A stretch of DNA of 64,000 nt from Oegoconia quadripuncta (Eukaryota > Arthropoda > Insecta > Lepidoptera > Autostichidae): NCBI GenBank assembly GCA_949316235.1, contig OX438743.1:31403242-31467241 (forward strand), in the 5' to 3' direction. The notes under the pieces were generated by a model. That model did not search any database and had not been told where the DNA came from. It saw only the letters and a program-made list of their open reading frames with translations. A program made the translations under genes and the position numbers. Below are positions 54,501 through 64,000 of this stretch, one piece after another. Numbering within the stretch: position 1 is the first letter of the stretch; each line of letters starts with the position of its first letter.

Positions 54501-55694
54501 CATAAAAAAGTATTTTTTTCAAAAGAACGTGGATGGACATTTTCGAAACTGTAGAGAACATCAAAAAATTCTCAAAGTTGTCTCGGACTCTGCATACGTT
54601 ATTAGATTTTTGTAAACTAACTTCTCTTGCTGAGAATCGGACCAAGTGATTTAAAAAAAAAGACACTGCAAATCATCCGATAATTATTGTTAATGAGGTG
54701 TAAATTCTGAGAAGTAATGATATATGTAGAAAACAAAAAAAAATCTAATGATACACTTTTTGTTTTCATCAAAATCGGCCTCAAGACTCCTTGAGCATCT
54801 TTCGTTTCGGATTGGGCCAGAAACGCCCACTTGAAAAATTCTGTATATAGGATGGTATTATATAGGTACTATAGATGCTTCCGAGTATTTTTGAGTGTAA
54901 AGCGTGCCCTAAGGCCACTGGACGCGAGGTTCGCCCACACATTTTGTAAGAGGTTACGTTCAAAGCTCAACTCACATGCTGTTCTTTATTGATCAAATGC
55001 CAATCTTATTATATGAAACAATAGCTTCATTTACATAAAATAATAACCGAAACCCACTTGTTTAACGTATGAACCTCATTGAATAATGAATTAGAAGCTT
55101 TAGGGGCAGGTTGTGCAAATTTAAAGATTATATGGACTCCCATAGTTGAGTTATCACGGTGATATAGCCTTTAAGCGCTTTGAATAAAAGAGGTTTCATA
55201 AACCAAACATCTTCAGCCTCTTAACCAGACTACCTTAATGAATATTTATAACACTGTTTTTTATACCCGAAAAATAACAATGTTGTAACAGAATCAAAGT
55301 GTATTAATAAAACTGTTATTATAACGCAATAGAGTTTACTTTTACATGCCGAGCCACAGCCGCACGAAGCGCGCAAAAATGTTAATACTGAAACTGTTAA
55401 CTGTTTTATAAGTGTATCCTATAAATCTGTGATAAGTACGTAAGTGTTATTTAGCACATTTTTATTAGTATTAGGTACAGTTCTGATTCGGTTACAGAAA
55501 TATTATGTATCACTTTTAATTGTAACATTTGACGGTGTAAATCCAATGCTCTAATCATCTCATTGTAGAGCACAGGCCTTCACCGACAATCAAACGATAA
55601 TTCTACAAATAATCATGATGTTATAATATCTACGAGTACCTAATTTATTTATTTCAACAGTGTACGTGTATGGGCCCGGTCATTCGAAATAATT
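54501..55694. other. No recognised gene
   Basis: Short frames only. AT-rich. A 61-codon minus frame at 54481-54666 is unrecognised. Confidence 0.4.
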
Positions 55695-56000
55695 TTCTTC
55701 TTATTCTTCAATTTAAGAGCTATGCTATTGTCGGTGGAGTAATGACGACGTCTCTTTACTTTCCGCCCTCGATATAACCTCTTGGTACGACACGACATTC
55801 ACCTTTTCTTTCACTTGGTCAAAGTAATAGCGCCTAGGTCTTCCCATTCCTCCCTTTCCTTTAAGCTTTCCCTCAATTATTTTCTTGAAAAAAATATCGT
55901 GTCGAATTAAGTGACCTATCATCTTTCCTCTTCGGTTTTCAATTGTGGCTAACAACCTTTTCTCCTTTACCATATTTACCACATCTTTACACCTCTTCAT
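55695..56000 (-). pseudogene. RTE-like LINE, last 91 codons and 3' end
   Basis: The minus frame 56000 to 55725 reads 'KRCKDVVNMVKEKRLLATIE' 'NRRGKMIGHLIRHD', 'KKIIEGKLKGKGGMGRPRRY' and 'VNVVSYQEVISRAESKETSS' 'LLHRQ'. The motifs RRGKxIGHxxRHD, IxEGKxxGKxGxGRPR and SYxExxxxA mark the C-terminus of lepidopteran RTE-type polyproteins. No stops. The expected tryptophan before LLHRQ is changed. The 3' UTR 'tagcatagctcttaaattga' ends in an AAGAAG tail at 55695. Confidence 0.9.
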
Positions 56001-56683
56001 TGTTCTCTTCTCGTCCAGAAATAATTTTATGTTAACAATATTAAATACCTAGTGATAAGTTGAAAAATAAAAATAACTGTTGAATTTAGGAATGATGAAA
56101 GACTGAATGTAATGTACTAATTCATAGGAATGTTGACTCAAATTAAAGAACTAGTCAATCATAGGTGATTGTACAAGCGACGTCGGCACGATTAGCGTAA
56201 CTTTATCAGTGTAAGCTGACCGAGCGACGCTACCGGGAAAGTGAATCGGGGGATCTACTTATACTGGAAGTTTAACGGTAATCGTACCTACAACCGCGTG
56301 TACCATACCCACGCTGTCGACCGACAGCAAGTTTAAATTAGCGTGCAAAAGTGCTATAAACGTGTTAATTTGACCATATTTACCGAGCTAACCACGCTGT
56401 TCAAGTGATTTGTTCTTTATATTATGGTCACAAATCAAGATCAAGTAAAGGCGCCATACATTCATTAATTCTTTGGACTTTTTTGGATATCATACAAATA
56501 TTAGATTAATGCGGCTATTACCGTGGATGTCGTTAAAGACGATTAAGGTATCGGTCGATATAATAGCATGAATATTGCGATTAGCGTAAACCTTCCAATG
56601 TAAGTTAAAAAAACTCGTTAATTTTTTTATCAAAGAATGATGAACGTTTTTCCTTCGGACGTATTCTGAAATCAGCGATAGCC
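56001..56683. other. No recognised gene
   Basis: A moderately GC-rich unique stretch at 56165-56330. No domain or repeat recognised. Confidence 0.35.
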
Positions 56684-56850
56684 TTACATTCCCACAACTG
56701 AATACAGACTCCTCTTACTAGAGAGAGCATGAGTCTTAACCCACTATGCAGACCCAGTGGATTAGACTAATGACCATGTGACAGTCAATGTCTTCAAGCA
56801 CCGACTTTCTTTATAGACCGCTTCCAATTGAAAACGACCAGAACCGATTA
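56684..56850 (-). mobile_element. 5S-derived SINE, tail and body, decayed
   Basis: 'cattcccacaactgaataca' 'gactcctcttactagagaga' and 'ccgcttccaattgaaaacga' fit the family F tail and middle. The 5S head is gone. Confidence 0.5.
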
Positions 56851-56892
56851 ACATGCTATGTGAATTATGAAAACACTCCCATTATTAATAAG

Positions 56893-57043
56893 CATTTATA
56901 GTATTTTTAAGTATTTATGTAGTAGTACTTATAATGTATTTATGTAGTACAACAATCTGGTATTCACAACACAAGCCTATAGTTGCTTACTGTGGAACTA
57001 GATTGCGCTGTGTGTATGTCTAAGGATATTTATTTATTTATTA
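56893..57043 (+). mobile_element. SINE B, 3' half
   Basis: 'caatctggtattcacaacac' 'aagcctatagttgcttactg' 'tggaactagattgcgctgtg' 'tgtatgtctaaggatattta' 'tttattt'. 5'-truncated. Confidence 0.75.
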
Positions 57044-57130
57044 ACATCAGCAGCCTACAAAAGTCCACTATTGGACACAAGCCTTTCCCATAGCGCAATT
57101 TGCATCACTTCCATATCCATACACACAATA
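57044..57130 (-). mobile_element. RTE LINE 3' tail
   Basis: On the minus strand 'gggaaaggcttgtgtccaat' 'agtggacttttgtaggctgc' 'tgatgtt' is a variant of the aggcctatgtccagcagtgg...ggctgatgatg tail. It abuts the SINE B 3' end. Confidence 0.65.
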
Positions 57131-57861
57131 TCCATCATTGAACTTTCTCCTATTCATAATTGGAAGCTCGTGATCCCTTAGTCACCTTATATTTGTGTTC
57201 GATAACCTTAATATTTGTGTTCGATATAAAGAGAGACTCCAGGTTAATAGTACAAAGGACAGACGCAGCTAAATACAACTTACATAATCACAGTCTCATT
57301 TATTACCACGCAGGGTTTGAAAAGTAAAATCTATAAATCAATGACATTTATATTTATGTCATTCAGCATTGAGAAAGGTATATACCATGGGACAATATAA
57401 CTCTGAAAAGACGGTGACCCTAGCAACATTAACGTCAATTTAGTTAGCAAACCGAGTTCGTGCGCGCACGCACCCAATTATTTCAATTTTTAGTCCTGCG
57501 AACCGGTGGCACTGCAGAGGTATGAACGGTGTCCGTGGTGATCCTTTTACTTTCAATTTATATCCATTTCAATGTTGACCTTCAAATAACTAAAAAAACT
57601 AAGTGGGGAATACATCAAAATTATGTAATATCAACTTGGTTATTGGTTCAGAATTTATTCCTAAATTGTTAAATTGAAACATTTATCATGTTATGGAATC
57701 ACCTCGGTGTCTGTTTGTCTGTCTGCCCATCTGTCTTTGAAAGCTATTAATTTAATTAAGTGCTATAGATGCCGCTCCGTGGTGTTTCGCGCTCTGATCT
57801 CGTTTTTCTCGTTCCCGTGGGATTTTACAAAATCCTTTCTTAGTATTCTTCTAAGATAAGA
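57131..57861. other. No recognised gene
   Basis: Contains the X-box-like site at 57414-57427 in a GC-richer context (57405-57540) and a 'gtctgtttgtctgtctgccc' family H/P trace near 57709. Confidence 0.35.
57414..57427 (+). promoter_or_regulatory. RFX X-box-like site
   Basis: 'gtgaccctagcaac' fits GTNRCC-N2-RGYAAC, the RFX factor consensus used by cilium genes in animals. It is a sequence match only. Chance expectation is about 0.1-0.25 sites per 64 kb. Confidence 0.25.
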
Positions 57862-57990
57862 GGTTGTCCGAGATAAGACAGCCAGTTCCCGAAATAAGAT
57901 GGGATTTCCGGGCAAGTACGCTTCCACCTTCGGCCTCATCTTCACTTAACACCAGATGTTATTGAGGTCACGTACTAACCCGTTGTCCAT
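57862..57990 (+). mobile_element. SINE D, 3' part
   Basis: 'gaggttgtccgagataagac' 'agccagttcccgaaataaga' 'tgggatttccgggcaagtac' 'gcttccaccttcggcctcat' 'cttcacttaacaccagatg'. 5'-truncated inside the body. Confidence 0.8.
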
Positions 57991-58610
57991 AAAAATATGT
58001 AACCCAAGGAATACACTTGCCAAATTTCATCAGCATCGTTTGGATTGTGCATCAGTCAGACAGTATTCAGGATCTCCTATATATATTATAAGAATTTAAC
58101 GACCCGAAACAGTGATTAGTATGGTTATACAAAATGAGTTTCCTACGCAATATTGTGGACCAAATAGGAACTGCCGTGACTTTGGAAAAAAATAGATTTT
58201 TGGGATCTCCACAAAAAAAAATCATCATGTGGGTGTCACATGATAGGTTAAACTATGGTGACTTTCAACATACATAATATATACATAATATGTATAAATA
58301 TATAGTTGTGCCGTAATATTTCCTTATCTGACATATACAACGTTTAGTCGGTAGGATAAATGTACATTCATCTAACTACTCTATAAAGGTGCATGCACAC
58401 TATGACAGCGTATTTGCAGCCATTTGTACGAGTCATTAGGTTAGGTGATGCGCCGCTGATATTTAGTCGTCCGCGCCTTGCGCCACTCGCGGATGACACG
58501 ACCGCTAGAGTTCGCGGCCTTTTCCACCAACTCGGCTTAAAGTTAAACCGAGTTAAAGATTTGCCGAAATTTAAAAATTATTGTTAATTTTAAATGTTGT
58601 TTTCGCTATA
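57991..58610. other. No recognised gene
   Basis: 58393-58560 is GC-richer with one 64-codon frame (...RLAPLADDTTARVRGLFHQL...) that I do not recognise. Confidence 0.35.
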
Positions 58611-58902
58611 TTCATCATCATCAGCCCGTAAACATCCCACTGCAGGGATGTAGGCCTTCGCTCGTATAATGAGGGAGTATGGGCCATAGTCCACCACGCT
58701 GGCCCAATGCGGTTTAGGGACTTCACATGCCTCAGAAATTTTATTTCTCAGGCATGCAGGTTTCCTCACAGTATTTTCCTTCACCGTTTAAGAGCAATCG
58801 GATAAACGATAAATGCATACGACAAGTACATGGCCTGCCTGTGAATCAAACCCGGACCTCTCAAATTGGGAGACCATATCTTAACCGCTGAGCCACTGAC
58901 GC
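58611..58902 (-). mobile_element. SINE C, full-length reference copy
   Basis: On the minus strand: head 'agcgtcagtggctcagcggt' 'taagat' (box A), 'gaggtccgggtttgattcac' (box B), 'cggtgaaggaaaatactgtg', 'aaacctgcatgcctgag', shared body 'ccgcattgggccagcgtggt' 'ggactatggccca', then 'gaaggcctacatccctgcag' 'tgggatgtttacgggctgat' 'gatgatga'. Head, body and RTE-like tail are all intact in order. Confidence 0.9.
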
Positions 58903-59109
58903 TCGCTCGCTACTTAAGAATGCATTTTATAATTTCACAAGTCTAAACTTGACGAATAGGAACCTAATTTATTTGACCCCATTATCATGCTGGTATCAAT
59001 AAGATTTGTAAAATCTAAAGAATATGCAAAACAGAAAGGAATACACCCAAGATTTTTTTACATTCAACTTTACCCAGAGATGACAAGGAAATAGTTTAGT
59101 TAATATTTA

Positions 59110-59225
59110 TTCTGATTAAATACTAGTAATGGTTGGATGCAAGCCGATTCTAATAGGTTGCTCTGGAAATCTTTGGGGGAGGCCTATGTTCAGCAGTGGA
59201 TATGGTGGAGTAATATGATGATGAG
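59110..59225 (+). pseudogene. RTE LINE C-terminus and 3' tail
   Basis: The frame reads 'MQADSNRLLWKSLGEAYVQQ' 'WIWWSNMMMR'. W..LGEAYVQQW followed by a GAT-rich end is the last part of lepidopteran RTE-like LINEs. The DNA 'gggaggcctatgttcagcag' 'tgga' is the likely source type of the SINE C and 5S SINE tails. Confidence 0.75.
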
Positions 59226-59329
59226 AACATACTTATAATACGTCGATACCCCGTTCTGTTTAAATAATAAGTCAAATCAGACATACAAATGCCAGCTACA
59301 TGTTATCTTAGTATAGTGTAAACTTTCAA

Positions 59330-59462
59330 ATCAAATCAAATACTCTTTATTGCACAATTAACAAAAGCTACATGAAGAATACAGCGTACTTCATTAATCG
59401 CACAAAAGGCGGCCTTATCGCTAACAGGGATCTCTTCCAGGCAAACCGTGGGGTAAAGATAC
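59330..59462 (-). mobile_element. LINE 3' UTR end (Jockey/CR1-like)
   Basis: On the minus strand 'cggtttgcctggaagagatc' 'cctgttagcgataaggccgc' ... 'gtgcaataaagagtatttga' 'tttgatttg'. This is a well-known lepidopteran LINE terminus with AATAAA and a TTTGA-repeat tail. Confidence 0.75.
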
Positions 59463-60611
59463 AAGCCCAGTAGATCAGGTTTGCACTAATAGTACTAATA
59501 GTACGGGTGTATTTTATAGTTGGTAATTATTATATAACGTAAAAATAAAAATATATAAACTCAGCCTACAAACTACAACTAGATAATTTAACTGCACTTA
59601 AAACATATAATATATTATTGACTACACAACACACACAAATTTATATATATACATATATATTAAATATATAATATTAAATACATAATATTAATATATACAT
59701 GCCATTTGTTTGCTCAGAAATAACTTAGAAATCATATTGACAACCACGGAGAAGATAAGAGGACTTTCAATGATTTTTATTTATTGAACGATGTGCGCTT
59801 TGACTTTTGTGAATGAAATTTGGTTTTTTGTTACACAGAACACACCCAGGATACGGGTATAGTATTACATACTTCTTACTCTGATAAACGGGTAGATCCC
59901 GCGGGATAACAGGATTACGACACCGCGAGTAAATACTGGTACGATGGTGTACTAATTACTTTTAAACGTCGATTGAAATTGTAATCGTAGTTAGTGAAAC
60001 TGGACCCGCAAGGTCTCCGCAGGCGGTGAGTTCGTGTGGTCGTGCCTGCAGCCAGATTATACTATTGCACCTCACCGACGACATTTCGGTCGCCATGGTA
60101 ACCGAAAACACACGACTTCCCGTGCCAGAATATCACTATACTGCCTTTATTTCTAAGGCTTTAGAGTCTTAACTGAGGTGTGTTAACTTCGTGAGTTTAT
60201 GAAATAGGACAGGTTTAATAGTTAAGACCTGTCGAATGTGCTCACGAGTATCTGCTTAGCGGTGACGGAGGTTTGAATTTGGAAATGTTCGTATTTAATT
60301 AAATGGTTGAGCGAAATCTATTTATAACAGTATATTATTTCGATTAAGTAATTATTGCAATTAAAATTCTTTAATTGTTTAGTTTTTGTGGTAGCAATTT
60401 TTCTTATTTAACAAATAAAAAATATATCGTTTTGGATTTGTAAATTTTTATATAATAACATGTATTTTTCCACGAAGCAAACTTTGTTTTAGGGCAAGGG
60501 CGAAAAAAATTGTTATATTACAGTTTACAAATCTAAAAAGATATATTCTTCTACATTTTAAATACAAAAATCATGCTACCATCAAATTTTTCAAGTATCT
60601 TACTGTAAGGT
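59463..60611. other. No recognised gene; AT-repeat and GC-rich pocket
   Basis: Near-pure AT repeats lie at 59641-59698. A GC-rich pocket at 60000-60120 includes the X-box-like palindrome. No frame recognised. Confidence 0.4.
60089..60102 (+). promoter_or_regulatory. RFX X-box-like site
   Basis: 'gtcgccatggtaac' fits both GTNRCC-N2-RGYAAC and the stricter GTHNYYATRRNAAC. It is the centre of an imperfect 25-bp palindrome ('tttcggt' ... 'accgaaa'). Function is not shown by sequence alone. Confidence 0.25.
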
Positions 60612-60705
60612 CGTTCAGTACGCTTCCACCTTCGACCTCATCTTCACTTAACATCAGGTGTGATTGAGGTCAAGTACGAACCCGTCATGAACACAAAAAA
60701 AACGG
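60612..60705 (+). mobile_element. SINE D, 3' end
   Basis: 'cagtacgcttccaccttcga' 'cctcatcttcacttaacatc' 'aggtgtgattgaggtcaagt' 'acgaacccgtcatgaacaca' 'aaaaaa'. 5'-truncated. Confidence 0.8.
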
Positions 60706-60984
60706 CCAGGTTACTCATGTATCTTATTATAACGGCGATTTACGTGCTAGATATTAACCATAACATTTTCAAAACAAAATGTAATTTCGGCCTAGCCATG
60801 CATAATGAAAACTGTAGATAAATACTACGTTTCTGTGGAATATCAAACTTACTGAATTAATAAGACGGTCATCATTGCATAGATATTCTAACAGTACCAG
60901 TAAAATTACAAATATTAGTCACAAAATAGAAACCATCAATGGACTTCTTAGGACATTAAATATACTTTTTGGTGTAAAGCCTGA

Positions 60985-61200
60985 GAATTCGCATCTGATG
61001 TTAACAGAGGAGGCACACGGTAGAAGCGCGCTTTGCCGGAAGCACCAACTTCACTTGGGGGACTGACTATCTTATCTCAAATAGCAACAACAGCTATTAA
61101 CATTGCTGCATAGCAGCAGACTTAGATAAGATGGTGGTAGCAAGCCAGGCTAACCTTTGAAAATGTCCAACCACCAACCACAGTGTCTATGGATTAAAAT
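60985..61200 (-). mobile_element. SINE D, body and 3' end
   Basis: 'gcatctgatgttaacagagg', 'gggggactgactatcttatc', 'acagctattaacattgctgc' 'atagcagcagacttagataa' 'gatggtggtagcaagccagg', 'tccaaccaccaaccacagtg'. The promoter head is missing. Confidence 0.75.
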
Positions 61201-61555
61201 AACGGAAATGAGAACATTAAAATTGAACACAGGCAACTTAATATTCCATTCTGTTCTTTAGCACCTGTAATAGAGGGCATTTTATTGGAACTAGAAAATT
61301 ACACTGGCGAGCATTTTATCGACAGTTCTAGATTGTATGCAAGCGGCGCTTCTATAAGCTATTGCAATTATGTGTAAATAAAGAGCTGCTAATAACCCAA
61401 AGATTTTTTAAAGTTTTATTTCAATCAGCATATTATTATGACATGGTTAAATAGGCTGCTCTACTTTTATGTAGAAAACTAAAAAAAAATGTTATAAAAA
61501 CCAGAGTACGATTATAAATACGTACCTCTAAAACATAGAAAACAAATTCACATAA
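61201..61555. other. No recognised feature
   Basis: AT-rich. Confidence 0.4.
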
Positions 61556-61730
61556 CTCAATTGATTTAGGCCGAAGTCGGAGGCCTCTATGGGGTTCCTT
61601 GTACATAATATTTCTATTGAGAACTAGACCTGGCCACGGCAGTGTGCTTCAATCTATTTGTAATTGGTTTATTGGGATAAATTTACTTACGTACGCGACC
61701 TCCGACTCCGACTTCGGACTAAATCAATTA
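61556..61730. mobile_element. Small TIR element (MITE), ~175 bp
   Basis: Left end 'caattgatttaggccgaagt' 'cggaggc' and right end 'cctccgactccgacttcgga' 'ctaaatcaattaatt' are inverted copies with small gaps. 30185-30298 has a related pair of ends. Confidence 0.65.
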
Positions 61731-61960
61731 ATTATTTCGACTTGTATTTGATTGTTTGAGGTAGGTATTTATAACCACAATCGGGTTTTTAAGCCTTTTT
61801 AAAAGGTTTACACACACATACATTATATATAATTGATCAAGTTGTATTACATAATAAACCATAAAATATGGAACAGCAATTTAAAAATAAGCAGTAGCAA
61901 GTTTTCGGTGTCGGTTTTTAGATATTAATTTGTAAACACATTGATACCTGCTTTTTAATT

Positions 61961-62040
61961 TCTTTCGTCTTTAAATTTGATACCAACCCATCTCGATTGG
62001 GTGCTGAAATTATTTGTTGTCCAGTGCGACACAAAGACTG
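61961..62040 (+). repeat. Family S repeat fragment
   Basis: 'tttgataccaacccatctcg' 'attgggtgctgaaattattt' 'gttgtccagtgcgacac', inverse of 29521-29605. It continues into 'ccgccatattgga'. Confidence 0.5.
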
Positions 62041-62744
62041 CCAGCGTCCGCCATATTGGATTTATCATGACGTCACATACCCAATGACACTCTCAAGACT
62101 GATGTCGTATCATACATACAGACACATTCTTTTGCATGGCTTTTAAGAGCTTTTATTTGATGTCTATTCTCAGTGTAATTTTTTTGCAATTCTATTATTT
62201 GATGACTTATCGTCATCCATACAAAAGTAACTCGAGTACGATGCTTTTTTTTTTAAGTAACTTGAGTCCAGCCATAAACTGTAAATGATTTCCAGCTTCT
62301 CGAAACTAAGAAAATATATAAACACACTAAAATTATGTTTGCCACACAAAACGTCTCTTTGTAGTTACCGCGTATTCTATTCGTGACCGAGTCCAACTAA
62401 TGTGTGCATCCAACGCACCGGCCTGCTATATGTGGCAATGAAGATAGCAATGGCAGTATTAATTCATTGCTTCGAACTAAAACACACTCCGCAGTATTAT
62501 CTGCGCATCTTGCATGACCTTAAATAATGGATGAGCTTTACTTCGCATAGATACTCGAAATCAAAATAGGCCTAAAACTAACCTCTTTATACGACCGATT
62601 AATTTCACAGACTTGCAACCGAGACAAGAAGTAGACCGATTATAAGAATTAAATAATTTATCAAATCCTTCCTTTCCTTACAAGACTTTATAAGATACAT
62701 TTATTAGGCTTGGACGCATGAGAAAATCTAAGTAATATTATAAA
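62041..62744. other. No recognised gene
   Basis: Featureless apart from 'catgacgtcac' near 62068. Confidence 0.4.
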
Positions 62745-62910
62745 TTCGGATGATCAAATCAGGGACGTCTTAAAGAAAGGCCAAGTCAAGAGTACCCTAA
62801 ACCGACGAGCATGTATGAACAACCTTATGATAGCGAATGAAGCAAAAGAGGTGTGTCAGGATCGTAGCAAGTAGAAGTCTGTGGTCTCTGCCTAGCCCTA
62901 CGGGAAACAT
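62745..62910 (+). pseudogene. RTE LINE C-terminus
   Basis: The frame reads 'STLNRRACMNNLMIANEAKE' 'VCQDRSK*KSVVSA*PYGKH' 'A'. ST.NRRACM..LM...EA.EVC.DR..W.SVVSAYP.GK is the RTE C-terminus. The tryptophan codon and the tyrosine of AYP are now stop codons. Same family as 26640-26960. Confidence 0.85.
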
Positions 62911-62929
62911 GCCATAAACATACATAAAG

Positions 62930-63151
62930 TCACTCTGGTATGTAATTAATACGGTTTGGATGTTTGTATTCACGGGGAAATTAATAAACGGATTTCGATG
63001 AAATTTGGTATATAGGTAGAACATACCCTGAATTTAAACGTAGCATATTTTTTATCCCGTAAAAGTGAGTGGTTCCTACGGGATAAACAAATTAAACATT
63101 ATCTACGATAAAGTTATTCCACACAGGCGAAGCCGCGGGCAAAAAGCTAGT
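62930..63151 (+). mobile_element. Family H element (Helitron-like), complete
   Basis: 'acggtttggatgtttgtatt', 'aacggatttcgatgaaattt' 'ggtatataggtagaacatac', 'cctacgggataaac' and end 'gcgaagccgcgggcaaaaag' 'ctagt'. The best-preserved copy. It may have inserted into the LINE fragment that follows. Confidence 0.6.
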
Positions 63152-63154
63152 ATT

Positions 63155-63380
63155 CAGTATTGAATCTAGCCAAATCAAATTAACGAATTTGTTTATACCT
63201 AATATAATATCTCGTAAGTGTTTCATTTGGATACAAGAAGTGTTTATTTTTAAATAGTGCATGTAGCCTACTAAACTGCATGGCAGGTGTCGCCTTTGAG
63301 TATGTACATTAATAATGTTAGATTCGTTACTATTTATTCTAAGTCTGTAATTAATTTGATGGCAAAAATGGATCCATTGC
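63155..63380 (-). pseudogene. Possible LINE RT C-terminal fragment
   Basis: The minus frame reads 'NVHTQRRHLPCSLVGYMHYL' 'KINTSCIQMKHLRDIILGIN'. This recalls the ...RR..h...Lv..l...n.P.YL...L.. stretch in the end region of Jockey/CR1 polyproteins. The similarity is weak and read by eye only. Confidence 0.35.
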
Positions 63381-63783
63381 AATCTTCATAAAATGGTCTA
63401 ATTGGTATCATAAACCTAATTAATTTAATCTTTTTGTGTTTCTTTTCCCTTCCATTCTTTAGTTTTTAGATGGGAATATGTCCCCACTGACATGATGTTC
63501 CGGGGTTAACACAATTGCTGTTTTCTCCTACTATACAAGTATTATCTAGCGGCTAGCGCCGTTGGGTCCCTATTTCGATACAGTGGTGCAATCCTTGCAA
63601 TATGTGCTCTACCTATTAAGTCGTACTACTTGTATAGAAATTTTAACTGTGTATTATAGCCGGGACTGATATACTCCCACAAACAAACCGATCAATTTGG
63701 TTTTGTGAGGTTGTGGTTATTTGGATCTGTGAAATAAAGATAAACAAATAAATAATAATATATCAACTTTTGTATGCGTTTAG
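63381..63783. other. No recognised feature
   Basis: AT-rich, ends in 'aaataaagataaacaaataa' which may be a retroposon terminus. Confidence 0.35.
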
Positions 63784-63905
63784 GATAAGCAACGTCTGAT
63801 GGTCAGTCCTTGGATGGTAATAGGACCACTAATGACATTCGGAGCTCGCATGCTGGATTGTGATCTATTTTCTCTCTAGTGAGAGAAAACTGTAGCTCAA
63901 CGTAC
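63784..63905 (+). mobile_element. 5S-derived SINE, part of head and tail
   Basis: 'ataagcaacgtctgatggtc' 'agtccttggatgg' is very close to the 5S rRNA 3' half. Then 'cggagctcgcatgctggatt' and 'tctctctagtgagagaaaac' 'tgtagctcaac' match a decayed body and tail. The middle is deleted. Confidence 0.6.
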
Positions 63906-63929
63906 GGAAGTAAAACTGTTGTTGAGGGT

Positions 63930-63974
63930 CTCGTATGGGCCTTGTATAATGAAACTATATAAGACCCATACGAG
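63930..63974. repeat. 18-bp-arm hairpin
   Basis: 'ctcgtatgggccttgtat' (63930-63947) pairs with 'atataagacccatacgag' (63957-63974) at 16 of 18 positions. The loop is nine bases. No adjacent gene is seen, so a terminator role cannot be argued. Confidence 0.65.
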
Positions 63975-64000
63975 TATTGTAAGCTGTGTTTACGTATAAG

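Noticed and set aside
63092..63154. C-terminal 'PVWNNFIVDNV' as part of a LINE protein
   Set aside because: This part of the minus-strand frame is encoded by the family H element, so only the upstream portion might be LINE-derived.
63784..63820. 5S rRNA gene
   Set aside because: Only the 3' half is recognisable and it is joined to a SINE body, so this is a 5S-derived SINE.
1..64000. CRISPR arrays, operons or bacterial features
   Set aside because: No regularly spaced repeats and no dense coding. The sequence is clearly from an animal genome.

Overview
This 64-kb window is AT-rich animal DNA, almost certainly from a moth or butterfly (Lepidoptera). The evidence is the repeat content: tRNA-headed SINEs, RTE-type LINEs whose 3' ends carry the 'aggcctatgt..cagcagtgga..gatgatgat' signature, Jockey/CR1-like LINE tails, short elements that start at 'ctaatattataaatgcgaaagt' and end at 'gcgggcaaaaagctagt', and palindromic MITEs. 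There are no long open frames apart from retrotransposon relics. I could not recognise a host exon, tRNA, rRNA gene, miRNA or CRISPR. The window reads as intergenic or intronic sequence filled with decayed transposons. Family assignments are from reading and memory, not from searches. Letter names such as 'SINE A' or 'family E' are my own.

Layout. 0-9 kb: an RTE LINE tail, a foldback element, SINE A between two units of repeat Q, two 5S-rRNA-headed SINEs, and a SINE D holding a family E segment. 9-20 kb: mostly old AT-rich sequence with scattered SINE B/C copies, two foldbacks and a perfect 21-bp hairpin. 20-23 kb: a head-to-head 5S SINE locus split by a LINE 3' end, then the best-preserved LINE (ORF1 start joined to endonuclease end and RT fingers), then a MITE with TIRs of about 85 bp. 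23-32 kb: LINE 3' ends on both strands, an RTE fragment, SINEs A/D/5S and family E pieces. 32-35 kb: a duplicated 20-bp palindromic module around a TATA motif, and a 263-bp near-perfect palindromic MITE inside a tandem dimer of repeat Q. 35-50 kb: SINEs A, B, C and D, an RTE fragment with an internal inverted duplication, tandem duplications, and a GC-richer unique stretch near 49.7-50.2 kb. 50-64 kb: a SINE D cleanly interrupted by a LINE with a 7-bp target-site duplication, an antisense RTE reading frame, more SINEs, two RFX X-box-like sites, and closing LINE, 5S-SINE and hairpin sequences.

How the parts relate. At least three LINE groups (RTE-like, Jockey-like, CR1-like) left 3' ends here. 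The 5S-headed SINE and tRNA-headed SINE C share a central body, and their tails resemble the RTE LINE 3' end. This suggests both were copied by the same LINE machinery. Nothing here looks like an intact, currently mobile autonomous element.
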